Source of the DNA: Marinomonas shanghaiensis
GTDB taxonomy: Bacteria > Pseudomonadota > Gammaproteobacteria > Pseudomonadales > Marinomonadaceae
NCBI RefSeq assembly: GCF_003259175.1
Contig: NZ_QGOK01000036.1
Coordinates: 1 to 37,533 of the forward strand
DNA length: 37,533 bases
Reading direction: 5' to 3'
Shown: piece after piece, positions 33,604 through 37,533 of the stretch
How the letters are laid out: each line of letters opens with the position of its first letter
Position numbering within the stretch: the stretch's first letter is position 1
Program-made: the position numbers and the translations under genes
The notes under the pieces: model-generated
Told to the model about the DNA's origin: nothing
Seen by the model: only the letters and a program-made list of their open reading frames with translations
Database searches by the model: none

Positions 33604-34095
33604 TTGCAAGCAGATGTAGCCCTAATAATGGGATCAAAAAGCGATTGGGCAACCATGGAAGGCGCCGCGGAAATAATGGATGCCCTTGGCGTCAGCTACC
33701 ATGTAGAAGTTGTTTCAGCTCACAGAACCCCCGTCAAACTTGCAGAATTTTCAGAAAGCGCTGCAGAAAAAGGCTTTAAAGTGATTATTGGCGGTGCAGG
33801 TGGCGCGGCACATTTACCTGGCATGGTGGCCGCTCACACTCGTTTGCCTGTTCTGGGTGTACCAGTACAAAGCAAAGCCCTAAACGGTATGGACAGCTTG
33901 CTGTCTATCGCACAAATGCCAAAAGGTGTCGCGGTAGGAACTTTAGCTATTGGTAGTGCCGGTGCCTTTAACGCAGGTTTATTAGCCTGTCAGATTCTCG
34001 CTGTCTCTAACCCCGAACTAGCCAAGAAAATAGACGCCTTCAGAAAACACCAAACTGAGAGTGTTTTAGCGAATCCAGACCCTAGAGAGGCTTAA
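33604..34095 (+). CDS. purE: N5-carboxyaminoimidazole ribonucleotide mutase
   Basis: A 163-residue purine-synthesis enzyme that rearranges N5-CAIR to [13 protein letters not shown] (residues 10-18), SAHRTP near 40 and [12 protein letters not shown] near 70 form the nucleotide and CO2-binding site and are intact. The start is TTG at 33604, chosen because AGGAGA lies about seven bases before it and the product matches PurE length. An in-frame upstream start at 33496 would add 36 residues unlike the family. Followed after three bases by purK. Confidence 0.93.
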   Translation: MQADVALIMGSKSDWATMEGAAEIMDALGVSYHVEVVSAHRTPVKLAEFSESAAEKGFKVIIGGAGGAAHLPGMVAAHTRLPVLGVPVQSKALNGMDSLLSIAQMPKGVAVGTLAIGSAGAFNAGLLACQILAVSNPELAKKIDAFRKHQTESVLANPDPREA

Positions 34096-34098
34096 TTT

Positions 34099-35163
34099 AT
34101 GACCGTTCTATGGGTATTAGGTGCAGGCCAACTAGGCGCCATGCTAAAACAAGCGGGCACCCCACTAGGCATTGACGTTCGACCTGTTGATATTGAGTCT
34201 ACTGAAACCTTAACACTAGGTACGACTGATATCGTAACAGCAGAAAGAGAGGAATGGCCTGAAACAATCGCCACTAAACAACTTGCTACACACAGTAACT
34301 TCGTTAACCTAGCCACTTTTCCACAACTGGCTGATCGATTAACGCAAAAGCAATGGCTAGACCGCTTAGAGCTCGCCACAGCACCATGGTTTCCAGTCGA
34401 ATCAGACTCTACCGCTGAAAAAGCTCATGAAGCGCTAGGTGATCGTGTTTTATTAAAACGACGCCGTGGTGGTTACGACGGCAAAGGTCAATACTGGTTA
34501 AAACAGCCCGAAAGCACTGAAATTCCGCCAGATTGGAAAGGTCACGCCATTGCAGAACAAGCCATTAACTTTGACGAAGAAGTATCACTAGTCGGTGTTC
34601 GAGGCAAAAGCGGTGAAACGCATTTTTACCCACTCACTCTCAACCTTCATATTAACGGCATTTTATACGCATCTATCTCTCCTCTAGAGCGACTTAAACC
34701 ACTTCAGAATCAAGCCGAAGCAATGCTTAGCAAGCTGATGAATGCTTTGGATTATGTTGGCGTAATGGCGATGGAGTGCTTTCGTGTTGGTGACCAATTA
34801 CTCATTAATGAGCTTGCGCCACGCGTCCATAACAGCGGGCACTGGACACAAGCAGGTGCGAGCACATGCCAATTTGAAAACCACGTACGTGCAGTGACAG
34901 GTCTTCCATTAGCGCCAGCTGAAATCAAGAACCAAAGCATGATGGTCAACTTAATTGGTGTTGATCTCGACTATGAGTGGCTCAAACTTCAAGGCTTGGA
35001 GCTTTATTGGTACAAAAAAGAAGTTCGCCCTGGAAGAAAAGTTGGGCATTTAAATTTTTGCTCAGGTGATAGTGAGGTATTACAAACAGCACTAACAGGC
35101 TTAGCACTTCCGCAGCCTTATCCCGAAGCACTGTCATGGTTAGCCAAAAACCTGCCTAAATAA
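34099..35163 (+). CDS. purK: N5-carboxyaminoimidazole ribonucleotide synthase
   Basis: A 354-residue ATP-grasp enzyme that makes N5-CAIR from AIR, bicarbonate and ATP, feeding PurE. The N terminus WVLGAGQLGAMLKQAGTPLGIDV is the PurK nucleotide-fold signature. LLKRRRGGYDGKGQYWL (ATP-grasp loop) and LLINELAPRVHNSGHWT (metal-binding end) are intact. It forms the usual purEK operon, with a terminator after the stop. Confidence 0.94.
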   Translation: MTVLWVLGAGQLGAMLKQAGTPLGIDVRPVDIESTETLTLGTTDIVTAEREEWPETIATKQLATHSNFVNLATFPQLADRLTQKQWLDRLELATAPWFPVESDSTAEKAHEALGDRVLLKRRRGGYDGKGQYWLKQPESTEIPPDWKGHAIAEQAINFDEEVSLVGVRGKSGETHFYPLTLNLHINGILYASISPLERLKPLQNQAEAMLSKLMNALDYVGVMAMECFRVGDQLLINELAPRVHNSGHWTQAGASTCQFENHVRAVTGLPLAPAEIKNQSMMVNLIGVDLDYEWLKLQGLELYWYKKEVRPGRKVGHLNFCSGDSEVLQTALTGLALPQPYPEALSWLAKNLPK

Positions 35164-35194
35164 GACCATCAATATATTCAACGATAAACATATC

Positions 35195-35230
35195 AAAATG
35201 CCGCTATCGATAACGATATGCGGCATTTTT
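35195..35230 (+). terminator. Terminator of purEK
   Basis: AAAATGCCGC pairs with GCGGCATTTT; the stem continues as TATCG/CGATA around ATAA, and is followed by more T. It begins 32 bases after the purK stop. Confidence 0.92.
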
Positions 35231-35317
35231 TATGAGTATCATTTGAATACAGAAAATCCCAAAGCAACAATAGTGCAAAAAAATGTCTAAAAATCAGTAA
35301 AAAAAACGCTTTATAAC

Positions 35318-35345
35318 TTGTTTACTTTATAAAACCGCTTATTCT
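35318..35345 (+). promoter_or_regulatory. Possible sigma-70 promoter of the Lrp-type gene
   Basis: TTGTTT (35318-35323), 16 bases, then TATTCT (35340-35345), about 70 bases upstream of the ATG. Spacing is acceptable; the match is moderate and the region is A/T-rich. Confidence 0.35.
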
Positions 35346-35417
35346 AAACGCTGCGGCTTTAAAGCCATTAAGCCTATATAAAAAAACAGTACATAAGATG
35401 CTGACAAGGAAACTTGA

Positions 35418-35891
35418 ATGAACCACATTGAATTAGACAGCTATGATTGGCGTCTGCTAAAGGCACTCCAGACAAATGCAAGGCTGACTAACGTCGCACT
35501 ATCAGAGCAAATCAATCTATCGCCCTCCCAATGCTCAAGACGTTTACAAAGGCTAGAACAGAGCAACCTGATTGAAGCCTACTTTACACAACTCAATGCC
35601 AGCGAACTTGGCTATCAGGTAACGGCATTTGTCAGTGTTACGCTTGATAAAAGCATTAAGAACTCAGATACGCAGTTCCAACAAGCCATTATTGAAATTC
35701 CGAAAATATTAGAATGCTATTCAGTCAGTGGCGAAGCGGACTATTGGTTAAGAGTAATCAGTGAAAACTTACCTTCTCTTTCAACATTCCTAAGCGAATC
35801 CCTTGCTAAACTCCCCTGCGTAAGGGACTTAACCTCTACCGTCGTCTTAAACCGAATAAAGCACGCTCCTTCCATTCCATTGCCAAACTAA
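35418..35891 (+). CDS. Lrp/AsnC-family transcriptional regulator
   Basis: A 157-residue DNA-binding regulator. The N-terminal helix-turn-helix is LDSYDWRLLKALQTNARLTNVALSEQ followed by INLSPSQCSRRLQRLEQSNLI (about 5-52). The C-terminal RAM/AsnC ligand domain includes VTAFVSVTLDKS and ECYSVSGEADYWLRVISEN. It is too diverged from Lrp itself for a specific name. The convergent MFS transporter is next to it but on its own promoter, so control of that gene is only possible. GAAACTTGA precedes the ATG. Confidence 0.88.
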   Translation: MNHIELDSYDWRLLKALQTNARLTNVALSEQINLSPSQCSRRLQRLEQSNLIEAYFTQLNASELGYQVTAFVSVTLDKSIKNSDTQFQQAIIEIPKILECYSVSGEADYWLRVISENLPSLSTFLSESLAKLPCVRDLTSTVVLNRIKHAPSIPLPN

Positions 35892-35907
35892 TCCATTTAA
35901 AGACATT

Positions 35908-35947
35908 AAAAAGCGACGACTATCTCTAAAAAGATAGTCGCTTTTTA
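35908..35947. terminator. Bidirectional terminator between the Lrp-type and MFS genes
   Basis: AAAAAGCGAC-GACTATCT pairs with AGATAGTCGCTTTTT apart from a 3-nt bulge, around CTAAAA. T-runs occur in both directions. The MFS stop codon (35945-35947) lies at the edge of the hairpin. Confidence 0.85.
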
Positions 35948-37186
35948 AATCTCTGGTAGACGAATTACCATAAAACCACCCACTACGGTAATGAGTGAAA
36001 ATATCAAAACAAGCCCTTCCAAAGAAACCGCATAACTCAGCAAACTGATACTGCTCATCCCTAACAAAACAATACCAATAATAGTATTACTAACCGACAC
36101 ATAACGGGTTCGTTTATTACCATCACCTAAATTGACCAAATATGTCTTACGTCCTATTCTCACCCCCTGATGAGCAACACTCAAAACGAAATACAAAATA
36201 GCGACAGACCAGATGACACAAGAGGTGTCTGATAATAATTTGATACTGAAAAATAAAGCGATACCCGACAAAGAACTGAGCAATGAAGCAATCAACATCA
36301 CTTTTCGGCTAGAGTAATCAGAAAACAATCCCCAAAAAGGTGATGACAATAAAGAAGCTAAACCACTGACCAGTATGAATAACCCTAAAACAAAGCCAGC
36401 GTTATCGGATTTTTGCTGAGCAATCAGCACATAGTAAGGAGCCCCTAAAGCCGCACATAAAAACAATGAACGAGCAATCACAAACTCACGAAACACCACA
36501 TCGGTTTTTAACAAACTTAGTTCTTTGAAAACCGCAAAAAAACTGGTCTCCTTATCATCAATTTGACTCAGTGGCTCCTGTACAGAAGAATATATTAGAG
36601 CAGCTAACAGCCAAATCAGTGTCGCTATAACAATAGCCCAAACATAAAAATTAACGTTTTCTCGATCGCCATCGAAAAAAAGCAACATGTACACTGCAAT
36701 CACAATCGTGATCATACCCGAAGCACTCGCTGACCATCCCGTCACCCTTCCACGCCTGTCCTTTGCAACGGTCTTCCCCAAGACATCTTTCGAAGCAACC
36801 GAATTCAGCCCTCTTGCGACACTAAACAAGACTAAAGCAACAATGATAATCCAACCAGCGCTCGCCCCCTCAAATAGCAATGCCGTACTGCCTATCACCA
36901 CAACACATAAGGACTGAATAATACTGCCCAATACCCAGACCCATTTTCGTATTTTTATTTTATACATAAAATGAGCAATGGCTATCTGAGGCAACAAAGA
37001 GCCTGACTCACGTATTGGAACCAACCAACCCAACAAATACAAAGGAGCACCTAAGCTTTGCAAGAGCCAAGGCAAAGTCACTTTAGGATTAATCAAAACA
37101 TCCCCTAAATTGATTAAAAACTGCGAAACAACCAATTTTAGAGTATTCGCATTATCCGCACTTTTCTGCCCTTTCTTATGCCGCAT
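35945..37186 (-). CDS. MFS transporter of unknown substrate
   Basis: A 413-residue inner-membrane protein with about 12 predicted helices. The loop between helices 2 and 3 is unusual, but the second half has the MFS motif FSDYSSRKVMLIASLLSS between helices 8 and 9. A cytoplasmic loop (KDRRGRVTGWSASASG) follows helix 4. The start at 37186 is preferred over an ATG two codons upstream (37192) because AGGA lies six bases before it. The substrate cannot be named from sequence. The adjacent Lrp-type gene hints at an amino acid or related compound, but weakly. Confidence 0.82.
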   Translation of the reverse strand: MRHKKGQKSADNANTLKLVVSQFLINLGDVLINPKVTLPWLLQSLGAPLYLLGWLVPIRESGSLLPQIAIAHFMYKIKIRKWVWVLGSIIQSLCVVVIGSTALLFEGASAGWIIIVALVLFSVARGLNSVASKDVLGKTVAKDRRGRVTGWSASASGMITIVIAVYMLLFFDGDRENVNFYVWAIVIATLIWLLAALIYSSVQEPLSQIDDKETSFFAVFKELSLLKTDVVFREFVIARSLFLCAALGAPYYVLIAQQKSDNAGFVLGLFILVSGLASLLSSPFWGLFSDYSSRKVMLIASLLSSLSGIALFFSIKLLSDTSCVIWSVAILYFVLSVAHQGVRIGRKTYLVNLGDGNKRTRYVSVSNTIIGIVLLGMSSISLLSYAVSLEGLVLIFSLITVVGGFMVIRLPEI

Positions 37187-37337
37187 AACCATTCCTAAAA
37201 ATCATTCTTTTCACGATAACCACCTCAACATCTGAGTTTAAAAAGTCAAAAAATCTAAAAAAACATCATAATTTACATCATGAATAATCGTTTTTATTCT
37301 ATTCTGTTTAGAGACTAAAATGACATTAAAAACCACC

Positions 37338-37402
37338 TTGTCGAGCTAAAGCCGCGACCTACAAAAAACAATCACCTGTAGGTCGGCCTTCAGGCCGTCA
37401 AA
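37338..37402. repeat. REP-pair (BIME-like) palindromic repeat, copy 2
   Basis: Same 65-nt palindrome as at 56-120, with changes mainly in the left arm (TTGTCGAGC, AGCCGCGACC) and loop (AATCACCTG). The right arm TGTAGGTCGGCCTTCAGG is identical to copy 1. Confidence 0.8.
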
Positions 37403-37426
37403 AAGCATTCAGCCTTTGCAACCCAT

Positions 37427-37490
37427 TTGACGCGCTAAAGCTGCGACCTACAAAACCAATCACGTGTAGATCGGCCTTCAGGCCGTCAAA
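37427..37490. repeat. REP-pair (BIME-like) palindromic repeat, copy 3
   Basis: A 64-nt copy, one base shorter in the loop than copy 1 and with one change in the right arm (TGTAGATC for TGTAGGTC) that weakens the inner stem. It runs directly into the 44-nt terminal repeat. Confidence 0.8.
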
Positions 37491-37533
37491 GAACTTTTCT
37501 TGAACAAAACAGACTACTTGGACGATATAACGA
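37490..37533. repeat. 44-nt terminal direct repeat, right copy
   Basis: Identical to bases 1-44. It lies directly after BIME copy 3. Confidence 0.9.

Larger units (their letters stand above)
37187..37533. other. Right-end intergenic region with repeats
   Basis: The first 150 bases (to about 37337) are A/T-rich and presumably hold the MFS promoter; no gene is visible. The rest is two BIME repeats, a 24-nt spacer (37403-37426) and the 44-nt terminal repeat, each listed separately. Confidence 0.6.

Overview
The window looks like ordinary chromosome from a marine gammaproteobacterium of the Oceanospirillales, most like Marinomonas. This is inferred from protein character, gene order (rpoE-rseABC-mucD, nadB, ygfX-sdhE, hexR/edd/gap/pyk) and moderate GC; no 16S gene is present. 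Nearly every gene belongs to a known family. The less ordinary content is the repeats at both ends, a group II intron placed exactly behind a terminator, and several unexplained palindromes in promoter regions.

Layout. 1-270: a REP/BIME-type palindromic repeat and an isolated minus-strand terminator. 269-2359: a group II intron (minus strand) with an endonuclease-less reverse transcriptase/maturase; its 5' end abuts the U-tract of the mucD terminator. 2409-6556: envelope-stress operon rpoE-rseA-rseB-rseC-mucD (minus) with a sigma-E-type promoter in front of rpoE. 6762-9056: nadB (+), converging on sdhE-ygfX (minus). 9380-15048: polyol operon mtlEFGKD (ABC importer plus mannitol/arabitol-type dehydrogenase), then the AraC-type regulator mtlR (+) and a convergent xylulokinase (mtlY/xylB, minus). 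17925-22282: an MHYT-PAS-PAS hybrid histidine kinase overlapping an HD-GYP response regulator. 22408-25017: ygfZ (+), converging on a small-molecule kinase-like gene plus ung (minus). 25109-33407: central carbon block with hexR, the Na+/proline symporter putP, edd (minus), and gap, pykA and mgsA (+). The edd/gap divergent region carries two or three HexR-like operators. 33604-35163: purE-purK. 35418-37186: an Lrp/AsnC regulator converging on an MFS transporter. 37338-37533: two more BIME repeats.

How the genes work together. The polyol genes import and oxidise a sugar alcohol to a ketose, and xylulokinase passes xylulose to the pentose phosphate pathway. HexR, edd, gap and pykA are the Entner-Doudoroff and lower-glycolysis genes normally under one regulator, and mgsA drains triose phosphate when it accumulates. 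The rpoE operon encodes sigma factor, membrane anti-sigma factor, periplasmic modulator and a periplasmic protease.

The first 44 bases are identical to the last 44. The window could therefore be a contig whose ends meet in a repeat, one unit of a tandem duplication, or a segment between two copies of a dispersed repeat; the sequence alone does not decide. I found no defence system, prophage, CRISPR array, tRNA or rRNA, and no convincing undescribed multi-gene system.
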